A stretch of 10,642 nucleotides of DNA from Acidobacteriaceae bacterium (GCA_003167305.1 PMTP01000150.1:28558-39199); one strand, 5' to 3'. Positions 1 to 6,687 are shown, counted from the first letter of the stretch. Made by a program: numbers and translations. The notes: a model not told the origin generated them from the letters alone.

Positions 1-1050
1 GCCAAGCTGGAGCAGTTGGTCGAGGATCTGCTTTTCCGCTCGCTGGAGCCGTGCAAGAAGGCCATCGCCGACGCTGGCATCAGCGTGGACAAGATCAACG
101 AAGTGGTGCTGGTTGGCGGCCAGACGCGCATGCCCAAGATACAGGCGTTGGTGAAGGAACTCTTCGGGCGCGAGCCGCATCGCGGCGTGAACCCGGACGA
201 AGTGGTGGCGATTGGCGCGGCGGTGCAGGCGGGCGTGCTGGGCGGCGAGGTCAAGGATCTGCTGCTGCTGGACGTGACGCCGCTGACGCTGGCCATCGAA
301 ACGCTGGGTGGCGTGGCCACGCCGATGATCCAGCGCAACACCACCATCCCCACCAAGAAGACCGAGACGTTTTCCACGGCGGCGGATTCGCAGACGGAAG
401 TCGAAGTCCACGTCCTGCAGGGCGAGCGCCCGCTGGCGGCGCAGAACCGCACGCTGGGCAAGTTCAAGCTGGGCGGCATCATGCCCGCCCCGCGCGGCAT
501 TCCGCAGATCGAGGTGACCTTCGACATTGACGCCAACGGCATCCTCAATGTAACGGCCAAGGATAACGCCACCGGCAAGGATACGCGCATCACCATCACT
601 TCCAGCTCCGGCTTGAGCAAGGAAGAGGTGGAGCGCATGGCCAAGGACGCCGAGGCCCATGCGAATGAAGATAAGGAAAAGCGCGAGGAGATCGACGCGC
701 GTAACTCGCTCGATGGCATGGTCTATAACATCGACAAGATGCTGAAGGACTCCGGCGATAAGATCTCCGGCGCAGAGGCCGCTCCGGTCAAGGCCGAAGT
801 CGAAACGGTTCTGGCCGAGTCGAAGAAGCTGCTGGAAGGCACGCCGACCTCGAAGGAGCTGAAGGCCCAGCACGAGAAGCTGACTCACGCCAGCCACAAG
901 CTCGCCGAGATCGTCTACAAGGCGACCGCGGCACAGACTGCGGCAGCCAGCGCGGCTCCCGGCGGCGACGCCGCCGCGCCCCACACCGAAGCCAAGAAGG
1001 ACGAAGGTGTGATCGACGCTGAGTACGTGGACGTGGACGAGAAGAAGTAG
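1..1050 (+). CDS. dnaK: Chaperone protein DnaK (Hsp70), 3' part; 5' end outside window
   Basis: This is the C-terminal 349 residues of the ATP-dependent cytosolic chaperone Hsp70, which folds and rescues proteins with DnaJ and GrpE. The reading frame is open from base 1, so the gene begins outside the window. E. coli DnaK is 638 residues, so about 290 residues of the nucleotide-binding domain are missing. Visible in order are the end of the nucleotide-binding domain with the third Hsp70 signature [10 protein letters not shown] (visible residues about 36-45), the interdomain linker [10 protein letters not shown] (about 85-94), the beta-sandwich substrate-binding domain with [14 protein letters not shown], and the helical lid. 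The protein ends in an Ala/Gly-rich tail closing on the acidic [14 protein letters not shown], the counterpart of the acidic DnaK C-terminus. No grpE or dnaJ follows; the next gene is unrelated and of different composition. Identification is certain from the motifs. Confidence 0.98.
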   Translation, partial: AKLEQLVEDLLFRSLEPCKKAIADAGISVDKINEVVLVGGQTRMPKIQALVKELFGREPHRGVNPDEVVAIGAAVQAGVLGGEVKDLLLLDVTPLTLAIETLGGVATPMIQRNTTIPTKKTETFSTAADSQTEVEVHVLQGERPLAAQNRTLGKFKLGGIMPAPRGIPQIEVTFDIDANGILNVTAKDNATGKDTRITITSSSGLSKEEVERMAKDAEAHANEDKEKREEIDARNSLDGMVYNIDKMLKDSGDKISGAEAAPVKAEVETVLAESKKLLEGTPTSKELKAQHEKLTHASHKLAEIVYKATAAQTAAASAAPGGDAAAPHTEAKKDEGVIDAEYVDVDEKK

Positions 1051-1073
1051 GACTGGTTCGTTGAGGTGTGGTC

Positions 1074-1101
1074 TCCCAGGTCTCAAAATCGAGACCTGGG
1101 G
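1074..1101. repeat. Perfect 10-bp inverted repeat downstream of dnaK
   Basis: CCCAGGTCTC (1075-1084) and GAGACCTGGG (1091-1100) are perfect reverse complements around the 6-base loop AAAATC, about 24 bases past the dnaK stop. A stable RNA hairpin is expected. No T-run follows on either strand, so it is not a textbook intrinsic terminator, though it could stabilise the dnaK mRNA 3' end. From memory, similar 'cccaggtctc...gagacctggg' palindromes are scattered between genes in Acidobacteriaceae. I cannot check that here, so the dispersed-repeat reading is inference. Confidence 0.6.
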
Positions 1102-1129
1102 TGCCCAGTTCGGTGAAATCTCTCATTTG

Positions 1130-1139
1130 CGCCTAGGCG
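1130..1139. promoter_or_regulatory. 10-bp palindrome upstream of the 418-residue gene, possible operator
   Basis: CGCCTAGGCG is a perfect 10-bp palindrome, with its right end 56 bases before the ATG at 1196. A weak -10-like TAGAAT lies at 1158-1163, but no acceptable -35 is found at the proper distance. The palindrome could be an operator for this gene, whose own product ends in a winged helix, or it could be chance. Only the palindrome itself is seen; any role is a guess. Confidence 0.2.
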
Positions 1140-1195
1140 GCTTGGCTTCAACGGCGCTAGAATTATTTTGAAGGCAATGCTGAGGTGGAATACTG

Positions 1196-2452
1196 ATGAA
1201 GAGGGAATCTTGGTGGCTGGCTGTTCCTGTTGTCGTCGCTACTGTCGCTGGCTTTGGTTATTGCTTATGGAAGATAACACAGAATCCTACTGCAAACGAG
1301 GCCCTGCTTCTTAGCCTCTTCATGACTCTTCTCTCAGTTCTTGCTTCTTGGATCATTTCAAGGTTTTACGCAAAGGTCTCCTATGAAGACAATCTGAAGG
1401 TTTTCGCCCTGAAGGCTGCTGAAAAGGTCACTAATTTATCCAACGAACTAAATAGACTTTCTGCCTTCCTGCAGAAGGCCCTAGATGAAGACGATTTCAC
1501 TTCACCTAGTGAGGAACTTTTAGCAAAGACAATCCGCTTCGAGGATGCAATCCATCTTATTACAGCTCTCAGATCAGTTAACGACACCTCATTGAGTGAC
1601 TGGCGTGGGGTCATTGCAAGCGAACTCACTAAACAGCGAGAAGCTGCACTTGAAGAGCAGGAGGAGCGGGAAGACCGGCTCCGCGAGATCATGGAGAGAC
1701 TAGAGATCATTGAACAAGAATCGACGGAGCCTATTGATATCAAAGAAAGATTGGAGAGTGAAAGGCTTCGCGCTGAACTAGGTGCGCTGCGGACGGACGT
1801 GAGACTCTTAGCTTCACAGGTCGGAGGCGTGCCACTAGGCACGAAACCGAAGAGATGGGCTGTTGCGAGGCAATGTCCACATTGTTCCGAGATGGTCGAG
1901 TATACACAAAACACGAAAAAACTCGGCACAAAGAAGGTCGACTGTCCGAATTGCAGCGCCCATCTGTACGCAGAGTCAGACGGAAACGAGAGCGTATTGA
2001 GGGTGCGGGTTCCTCGGCCCGAATTTCTGACCTGTCCGGCTTGCGGCAGAACCGAGACTCATGATATTGATCCGCTTCAAGGGACGATGCAAGAGTATGA
2101 GTGCAAATCCTGTCACTCGATATTACGAGCCGTTCGATCGAGAAAAGGCGTGTCCGTAAGAAACCTAAATGCCGAGGCCTTAAAGCCTCACAGCGATGCG
2201 TTTTCTTCCGCCGAATCCGATTATAATCCTGCCTACGGGCAGCGTCATGACCTGCCGGAGGAACTGCTGAGCAGGATTACAGAGCTAATGGGCCAGCAAC
2301 CCTGGCCCCAAGGGAAATCGCACGAAGTTAGATTAGCACTCAATATAAGCCGGTACACGATCGACTATGCCATCAAGCAACTCATATCTAGAGGAGTGTT
2401 CAAACCGCAGGTCAACGGAGTCCTCTACGACCCGATTGATGCTCTCAAATGA
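1196..2452 (+). CDS. Unrecognised membrane-anchored protein with coiled coil, two zinc ribbons and winged helix
   Basis: This 418-residue protein belongs to no named family I recognise. The start is supported by GAGGTGG seven bases upstream of ATG. Residues 6-25 and about 36-57 are two hydrophobic helices joined by a 10-residue loop. Positive charges before the first (KR) and after the second (RFYAK) suggest a hairpin with both ends in the cytoplasm. Residues 60-130 look helical, and 143-208 are a highly charged coiled coil. Two tandem zinc ribbons follow, C227-x2-C230/C250-x2-C253 and C280-x2-C283/C303-x2-C306, each with exactly 19 residues between its cysteine pairs. Residues about 353-411 resemble a winged helix: helices LPEELLSRITELM, SHEVRLALNIS and RYTIDYAIKQLISRG, then the wing VNGVLYDP. 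GC is visibly lower than in its neighbours (25/60 at 1381-1440 against 45/60 at 181-240), which suggests transfer. Inferred role: a membrane-tethered nucleic-acid-binding sensor or regulator. No enzyme motif was seen. The gene is certain; its function is unknown. Confidence 0.9.
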   Translation: MKRESWWLAVPVVVATVAGFGYCLWKITQNPTANEALLLSLFMTLLSVLASWIISRFYAKVSYEDNLKVFALKAAEKVTNLSNELNRLSAFLQKALDEDDFTSPSEELLAKTIRFEDAIHLITALRSVNDTSLSDWRGVIASELTKQREAALEEQEEREDRLREIMERLEIIEQESTEPIDIKERLESERLRAELGALRTDVRLLASQVGGVPLGTKPKRWAVARQCPHCSEMVEYTQNTKKLGTKKVDCPNCSAHLYAESDGNESVLRVRVPRPEFLTCPACGRTETHDIDPLQGTMQEYECKSCHSILRAVRSRKGVSVRNLNAEALKPHSDAFSSAESDYNPAYGQRHDLPEELLSRITELMGQQPWPQGKSHEVRLALNISRYTIDYAIKQLISRGVFKPQVNGVLYDPIDALK

Positions 2453-2462
2453 CAGCCTGGTG

Positions 2463-2590
2463 CCCCAACCTTCCACGATCTGTGCGGAAGGGTGGGAACC
2501 ACGAACCTGAATCAACCGCCTTGTATCAGGGCACAACTTCAGTCGTGCCGAAAAGGTTCCATAAAACAATTGGCTTTAGCCCCTGAGGAA
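2463..2590. repeat. Cluster of short hairpins between the 418-residue gene and sdhB
   Basis: The 152-base gap 2453-2604 holds no gene but three palindromic units in a row. Unit 1 has arms 2464-2474 (CCCAACCTTCC) and 2486-2496 (GGAAGGGTGGG), paired 10 of 11 around an 11-base loop. Unit 2 has arms 2530-2537 (GGCACAAC) and 2542-2549 (GTCGTGCC), paired 7 of 8 around the loop TTCA. Unit 3 is a small hairpin around GGCTTTAGCC (2572-2581), continuing into CCTGAGG. In addition, GGAACC (2495-2500) pairs with GGTTCC (2555-2560). No T-run follows any stem, so these are poor intrinsic terminators although they lie between convergent genes. The units match my memory of intergenic palindromes common in Acidobacteriaceae; this is unverified. 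Confidence 0.55.
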
Positions 2591-2604
2591 ATGTTAGTCC
2601 GTCG

Positions 2605-3354
2605 TCAGTTGCGCAGGAAATCCTTGGCCTTCTGGAGTAGAACATCGCGGCTAATATCGGAGATGGTGTTAGTGAGTGGAATGCTCTTGGGACAGACTTC
2701 TACGCAGTTTTGCGCAAAGCCGCACTCCTGAATGCCGCCGTCGCCGGCCAGCGCGCGCAAACGCTCTTCCTTCAAGACTCTCCCGGTGGGATGGTTGTTG
2801 AAGAGCTTGACCTGGGCGATGGTGGCCGCGCCGACGAAGTTAGTGTCTTCGTTGAACTGTGGGCAAACTTCCATGCAGCAAGTGCAGGAGATGCAGTTCG
2901 AGAGCGGGTAACTCGCCTCCTGCTCTTGCGGCAAGACGCGCGGCCCCGCGCCTAAGTCATAAGTCCCGTCGATGGGAATCCAGGCCTTGACGGCTTTCAA
3001 GTTCTCGAATAAAACCGACCGGTCCACTTGCAGGTCGCGCACCAGCGGAAACTTGCTGAGCGGCTCGACGCGGATGGGCTGTTCGAGATTGTCGATGAGG
3101 GCCGAACAAGCCATGCGGGCCTTGCCGTTGATGCGCATTGCGCAGGAGCCGCAGATCTCCTCCAGGCAATTCGAGTCATAGGTGATCGGCGTGGTGCTAT
3201 GGCCGTCGGCGGTCACCGGGTTGCCGGCGATCTCCATCATCGCGGAGATGACGTTCATGCCCGGCCGCCACTCGATCTCGAAGCTCTCCCAGACGGCGGG
3301 AGCATCGGGGCTGGCCTGGCGCTTGATTTCGAAGGATACAGTCTTGTTTGCCAT
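2605..3354 (-). CDS. sdhB: Succinate dehydrogenase iron-sulfur subunit SdhB
   Basis: This 249-residue subunit carries electrons from the flavin of SdhA to the membrane quinone site through three Fe-S clusters. The N-terminal ferredoxin-like domain has the [2Fe-2S] ligands C63, C68, C71 and C83 (NCLEEICGSCAMRINGKARM, then AC). The C-terminal domain has C154-x2-C157-x2-C160-x3-C164, followed by C211, C217 and C221 in the ECGFAQNCVEVCPK stretch, the usual ligands for the [4Fe-4S] and [3Fe-4S] clusters. Length and motif order fit type-B and related SdhB/FrdB proteins. The ATG is preceded by AAGGGAGA at good spacing. It lies 17 bases after the sdhA stop and is the last gene of the sdhCAB operon. 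All cluster cysteines are present, so the protein should be functional. Confidence 0.97.
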   Translation of the reverse strand: MANKTVSFEIKRQASPDAPAVWESFEIEWRPGMNVISAMMEIAGNPVTADGHSTTPITYDSNCLEEICGSCAMRINGKARMACSALIDNLEQPIRVEPLSKFPLVRDLQVDRSVLFENLKAVKAWIPIDGTYDLGAGPRVLPQEQEASYPLSNCISCTCCMEVCPQFNEDTNFVGAATIAQVKLFNNHPTGRVLKEERLRALAGDGGIQECGFAQNCVEVCPKSIPLTNTISDISRDVLLQKAKDFLRN

Positions 3355-3371
3355 TGTCAGTCTCCCTTTGC

Positions 3372-5150
3372 TTAACTCGCCACGTCATAACGGCGCGGGC
3401 GCGGTTTGATGTACTGTGTGTCCACTTCATCGTACTCGAAGCGGGGGCCGATCATGTCTCCGGTATAACTGGCCTTGGTAGTCTTCAGGAACTGTTCGTC
3501 ATTGCGGTCGGGAAAGTCGGGCTTGTAATGAGCGCCGCGCGACTCATCGCGCAAACGCGCTCCCAGCGCGACCACCCTCGCCAGCTCCAGCATATTCTTC
3601 AACTGGCGCGCAAAGGCGAAGCTGGTGTTAGCCCACTGGCTCTTATCGCTGAGATTCACATTCCCATAGCGGTCAAGCAGCTCTACGATCTTCTCGTCGG
3701 CCTGCTGCAAGCCCTTGTTATAGCGAATGACGGTAGCGTGCTTGGTCATGGTATCGCCTAACTCGCGCCATAACTTGAAGGGATTCTCCGTCCCTTTGCT
3801 TTTGAGCAGGCTGGAATTGATCCCGGCCTGGCGAGTTAATTCAGCCGCGTGGCCTCCGTCGCCCTCCTGCGCGGGCAGGCTCTTGGCGTAACTCAGCGCG
3901 TTGGGTCCGGAGATAAAGCCGCCGTAGATGCAACTGAGCAGCGAGTTAGCGCCCAGGCGGTTGGCGCCGTGGTACTGATACTCGCACTCGCCGGCGGCAA
4001 AAATGCCGGGAATGTTGGTCATTTGGTTGAAATCCACCCACAAACCGCCCATCGTGTAATGCATTCCCGGAAAAATCTTCATGGGCACGTTGTGGGGATC
4101 GTCGCCGACAAATTTTTCGTAAATGTCGAGGATGCCGCCCAGCTTGCGGTCGAGCGTGGCGCGATCGATATGAGATAAGTCGAGATAGACCATCGGCTGG
4201 CCGTCGATCCCCAGGCCTTCCTCGTAGACCACCTTATGAATGGCGCGCGTGGCAATGTCGCGGGGCACAAGGTTACCGTATTTGGGGTACCACTCCTCGA
4301 GGAAGTAGAAGCGCTCGGCCTCGGGAATCTGTTTGACGGGGCGCTTGTCGCCGGCCATGCGAGGTACCCAAACGCGCCCGCCCTCACCACGCGCCGACTC
4401 AGACATCAGCCGCAGTTTATCTTCGCCGGGGATGCAGGTGGGATGGACCTGAATGCATTCGCCGTTCGCGTAAGTTACTCCCTGCTGGTAAACCGCCGAT
4501 TGCGCCGAGCCGGTGCAGACCACGGAGTTAGTGCTCTTGCCGAAGATAGCTCCAATGCCGCCGGTTGCCAGAATGATAGCGTCGGCGGGGAAGCTGCGCA
4601 GTTCCATCGTGCGCAGGTCGAGTGCGGTGATGCCGCGCGCGATGCCTTTCGAATCGATAACTGCGGAGAGAAACTCCCAGCCCTCGTACTTCTTTACTTT
4701 GCCTTCGGACTCATACCGCCGCACCTGCTCGTCGAGCGCGTAGAGTAACTGCTGCCCGGTGGTTGCGCCGGCGAAGGCAGTGCGATTGTAGAGCGTGCCG
4801 CCGAAGCGGCGGAAGTCCAACAATCCTTCAGGAGTCCGGTTAAAGGTCACGCCCATTCGGTCGAGCAGGTCGATGATCGCAGGCGCGGCTTCGCACATCA
4901 GCTTGACCGGCGTCTGGTTGGCCAGAAAGTCGCCGCCGTAGATGGTGTCGTCGAAGTGCTTCCAGGTGGTGTCGCCCTCGCCCTTGAGGTTCTTGGCGGC
5001 GTTGATGCCGCCCTGCGCGCAGACCGAGTGCGAGCGCTTGACCGGGACAATCGAGAAGAGGTCAACCTTGCCGCCAGCCTCGGCGATCTTGATGACCGCC
5101 GCGAGCCCGGCCAATCCTCCGCCAACCACGATGATTCTGGGTGATGCCAT
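3372..5150 (-). CDS. sdhA: Succinate dehydrogenase flavoprotein subunit SdhA
   Basis: This 592-residue catalytic subunit oxidises succinate to fumarate in the TCA cycle at the cytoplasmic face of complex II. The N-terminal Rossmann motif VVGGGLAGLAAV (residues 8-19) binds FAD. H41 in KRSHSVCAQGGINA aligns with the histidine that carries covalent FAD in E. coli SdhA. Substrate-site residues visible are H236 (VHPTCIPG), R297 in PRDIATR (the likely proton-shuttling arginine), H364 (MHYTMGG) and R398 (GANRLGANSLL). The stretch DKLRLMSESARGEGGRVW and the order C-A-B are those of the Bacillus-type (type B) enzyme. An AAAGGA sequence lies 11 bases before ATG. It sits 51 bases after sdhC and 17 before sdhB, so it is cotranscribed. 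No key residue is missing. Confidence 0.98.
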   Translation of the reverse strand: MASPRIIVVGGGLAGLAAVIKIAEAGGKVDLFSIVPVKRSHSVCAQGGINAAKNLKGEGDTTWKHFDDTIYGGDFLANQTPVKLMCEAAPAIIDLLDRMGVTFNRTPEGLLDFRRFGGTLYNRTAFAGATTGQQLLYALDEQVRRYESEGKVKKYEGWEFLSAVIDSKGIARGITALDLRTMELRSFPADAIILATGGIGAIFGKSTNSVVCTGSAQSAVYQQGVTYANGECIQVHPTCIPGEDKLRLMSESARGEGGRVWVPRMAGDKRPVKQIPEAERFYFLEEWYPKYGNLVPRDIATRAIHKVVYEEGLGIDGQPMVYLDLSHIDRATLDRKLGGILDIYEKFVGDDPHNVPMKIFPGMHYTMGGLWVDFNQMTNIPGIFAAGECEYQYHGANRLGANSLLSCIYGGFISGPNALSYAKSLPAQEGDGGHAAELTRQAGINSSLLKSKGTENPFKLWRELGDTMTKHATVIRYNKGLQQADEKIVELLDRYGNVNLSDKSQWANTSFAFARQLKNMLELARVVALGARLRDESRGAHYKPDFPDRNDEQFLKTTKASYTGDMIGPRFEYDEVDTQYIKPRPRRYDVAS

Positions 5151-5185
5151 TGTCTATCGATTCCTTTCGTTCGTACTGCAATAGT

Positions 5186-5206
5186 GATCAGGGGTCAGGG
5201 ATCAGC
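5186..5206. repeat. Three 7-bp tandem units at the sdhC 3' end
   Basis: GATCAGG (5186-5192), GGTCAGG (5193-5199) and GATCAGC (5200-5206) form three imperfect heptamer copies in the sdhC-sdhA gap. The sdhC stop codon (5202-5204 on the plus strand, TCA) lies inside the third copy, so the repeat sets the SdhC C-terminus. The same stretch has TGATC/GATCA as outer inverted arms. This may be a remnant of a dispersed intergenic element or simple slippage; no function is claimed. Confidence 0.45.
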
Positions 5207-5882
5207 GGACGAAGGCCCAGATGCTCCATAGGCCCATGACAGCCAGTCCCAGCCCAAGGGCCACGCAGACGTAGCCAAACCGCTTGCGGGCGCGTGTGCC
5301 GGGCGTGATGCCCCACTTGGCCGCGAAGAGCCAGACACCGTAAGAGAAGTGCCAGCAGATGGCGATCATTGCAATGACGTAGACGGCCAGCATCCAGGGG
5401 TTGGCCAGCTCGTGCTGCACCTTGGCGAAGGCTTCCATCGGATGCTCGGGAAGGCTGACTCCCATGAAGCGCTGGCGAATCACGTGCTGCAAAATGTAAG
5501 CGAAGGCGATCAGGCCGGTATAGCGCTGGGCGGCGTAGAGCCAGTTCCCGGCCCAGGGGTAGTAGACGATATTCGACTTGCCGCGCAGCCAGATCCAGAC
5601 GCCGTAGCCGGCGTGATAGAGGATGGGCAGAAAGATGAAGACCCACTCCAGCACACGTACCAGCGGCAGGCTGTTGAGGAAGCGGACCTGCTCACCGTAT
5701 GCGATGGGCCCTTTGAGCGCCTCGAAGTTCGAGAGCATATGTTCCAGCAGGAAGGCGCCTAGGGGGATGATGCCGAGCAGCGAATGCAGCTTGCGCCAGA
5801 GGAAGGACGAGCCCTCACCGGCGCGCAGCGGCTGGACGCCAGAGTGAACGGTAGGCGCAACGGAGGGTTGAGCAGTGACCAT
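5202..5882 (-). CDS. sdhC: Succinate dehydrogenase cytochrome b558 subunit SdhC, type B
   Basis: This 226-residue integral membrane anchor holds SdhAB at the membrane, binds two b-type hemes and reduces quinone, probably menaquinone. About five hydrophobic helices are visible, starting near residues 35-55, 78-98, 122-140, 163-185 and 203-224. Candidate axial heme histidines are H48 (LLEHMLSN), H90 (LYHAGYG), H133 (LQHVIRQR) and H178 (CWHFSYG). Their spacings (42, 43 and 45) nearly match the B. subtilis SdhC set H28, H70, H113 and H155, which supports a di-heme type-B anchor. No sdhD exists in the operon, as expected for type B. The N-terminal 25 residues are polar and extra relative to the Bacillus protein. 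AGGAG lies 11 bases before ATG, a slightly long spacing. This is the first gene of sdhCAB, with a promoter at 5977-6006. Confidence 0.95.
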   Translation of the reverse strand: MVTAQPSVAPTVHSGVQPLRAGEGSSFLWRKLHSLLGIIPLGAFLLEHMLSNFEALKGPIAYGEQVRFLNSLPLVRVLEWVFIFLPILYHAGYGVWIWLRGKSNIVYYPWAGNWLYAAQRYTGLIAFAYILQHVIRQRFMGVSLPEHPMEAFAKVQHELANPWMLAVYVIAMIAICWHFSYGVWLFAAKWGITPGTRARKRFGYVCVALGLGLAVMGLWSIWAFVR

Positions 5883-5976
5883 AGCGGTGTGAGCTCCTAA
5901 AGGCTTGCAGGCGCGGGTTCTTGCCAGACGGCGGTCTCAAATCGAGGTACGGGGATGCGCGGCCTGATTTTCATTC

Positions 5977-6006
5977 ATTATTGGTGTTCCAGATCACATT
6001 CGTCAA
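5977..6006 (-). promoter_or_regulatory. Predicted sigma70-type promoter of sdhCAB
   Basis: On the minus strand, TTGACG (plus-strand 6001-6006, 5 of 6 to consensus) is followed after 18 bases by AATAAT (5977-5982, 5 of 6). Transcription would start near 5970, giving a leader of about 88 bases before the sdhC ATG at 5882. It lies past the rdgB stop, so sdhCAB can be expressed independently of rdgB. This is the best promoter match seen in the window. It is based on consensus fit only. Confidence 0.55.
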
Positions 6007-6051
6007 CCAATTCCATGAGGCTTGATCCTTTTCGATTCAAAAATGGTATTG

Positions 6052-6675
6052 TCACACGGCCAACATTGCCAGCAGAGCCGCAATGGCGCGCCCGCGATGG
6101 CTGAGCGAGTGCTTGGTTTCCAGGTCCACTTCGGCCATGGTGCGGTCGAGCGCGGGCAGATAAAACAGCGGGTCGTAGCCGAAGCCGCCCGTGCCGCGCG
6201 GCGATTCCAGAATCAGCCCTTCCACAGAGCCCTCGGCGGTGTGCAGGGCAACGCCGTCGCGAGCCGCCACCAGCACACAGCGGTAGCGCGCCGTGCGTTC
6301 GGCGGCGGGCACGCCGGCCAGCCGCAGCAGCAGCTCCATGTTGTTCCAAACGTCGGTGATGTGCTTGGCGCCGTGCGAGTCCACCACTCCGGCATCCGCG
6401 GCAAAGCGGGCCGAGCGAACGCCGGGTGTGCCATCGAGAGCGTCCACTTCCAGGCCGGAGTCGTCCGCTAGTACCAGCTCGCCCGAAGCAAACCGCGAAT
6501 AGTAAACGGCCTTGAGTGTGGCGTTTGCGGCGAAGGTCAGGCCGTCCTCCTCCGGCGCGGGGATTGTTTCGATTCCCGGAAGAGGCTCAAGGTCGAGGGC
6601 GTGGGCTTCGGCGGCAGTGCGAAAGTCGCGCAGCTTGCCTTGGCTGGTGGTGGCGGCATAGAGGCGGAGGGCCAT
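6052..6675 (-). CDS. rdgB: Non-canonical purine NTP pyrophosphatase (RdgB/HAM1 family)
   Basis: This 207-residue cytosolic enzyme hydrolyses dITP, ITP and XTP to the monophosphates and pyrophosphate, keeping deaminated purines out of DNA and RNA. Family motifs are all present in order. They are ATTSQGKL (residues 8-15, phosphate-binding lysine K14), EDGLTFAANA (43-52), LADDSGLEVDALDGTPGVRS (69-88, metal-binding and catalytic acidic residues D71/D72), GGFGYDPLF (163-171) and SHRGRA (192-197). Length is typical (E. coli RdgB is 197). The ATG start fits the family N-terminus, but no Shine-Dalgarno sequence precedes it. Instead TACACT lies six bases upstream, which would suit a leaderless mRNA. 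The gene is divergent from the rhamnosidase gene and 169 bases upstream of sdhC on the same strand. Nothing essential is missing. Confidence 0.96.
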   Translation of the reverse strand: MALRLYAATTSQGKLRDFRTAAEAHALDLEPLPGIETIPAPEEDGLTFAANATLKAVYYSRFASGELVLADDSGLEVDALDGTPGVRSARFAADAGVVDSHGAKHITDVWNNMELLLRLAGVPAAERTARYRCVLVAARDGVALHTAEGSVEGLILESPRGTGGFGYDPLFYLPALDRTMAEVDLETKHSLSHRGRAIAALLAMLAV

Positions 6676-6681
6676 GATTCG

Positions 6682-6687
6682 AGTGTA
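6682..6687 (-). promoter_or_regulatory. Possible -10 element for leaderless rdgB mRNA
   Basis: On the minus strand TACACT (4 of 6 to TATAAT, and a TANNNT match) is separated from the rdgB ATG by exactly six bases, which puts a normal start point on the A of the ATG. No purine-rich ribosome-binding site is present between them or just upstream, and no good -35 is seen. This layout is known from leaderless genes in Deinococcus and some other phyla. Its use here is inferred. Confidence 0.3.

Noticed and set aside
16..18. TTG as a dnaK start codon
   Set aside because: The frame is open to base 1 and the residues before it are conserved Hsp70 sequence, so the codon is an internal leucine of a gene cut by the window edge.
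1381..1929. 182-codon open frame antisense to the 418-residue gene
   Set aside because: It is a serine-rich shadow of the coiled-coil coding strand (Glu, Lys and Arg codons read backwards) with no domain pattern or ribosome-binding site. The plus-strand frame has coherent domains.
3348..5184. Several plus-strand open frames opposite sdhA (for example 4236-4748)
   Set aside because: They are products of high GC on the strand opposite a strongly conserved gene; none has recognisable motifs.
5934..5954. GTCTCAAATCGAGGTACGGGG ahead of sdhC as a second copy of the 1081-1101 palindrome
   Set aside because: Only one arm and the loop resemble the other copy and the inverted arm is lost. The match is too short to call a repeat with confidence.
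5978..6349. 123-codon minus-strand frame overlapping the rdgB 3' end
   Set aside because: Most of it is an out-of-frame read of rdgB. Only its last 12 codons have a ribosome-binding site, and those are discussed separately.
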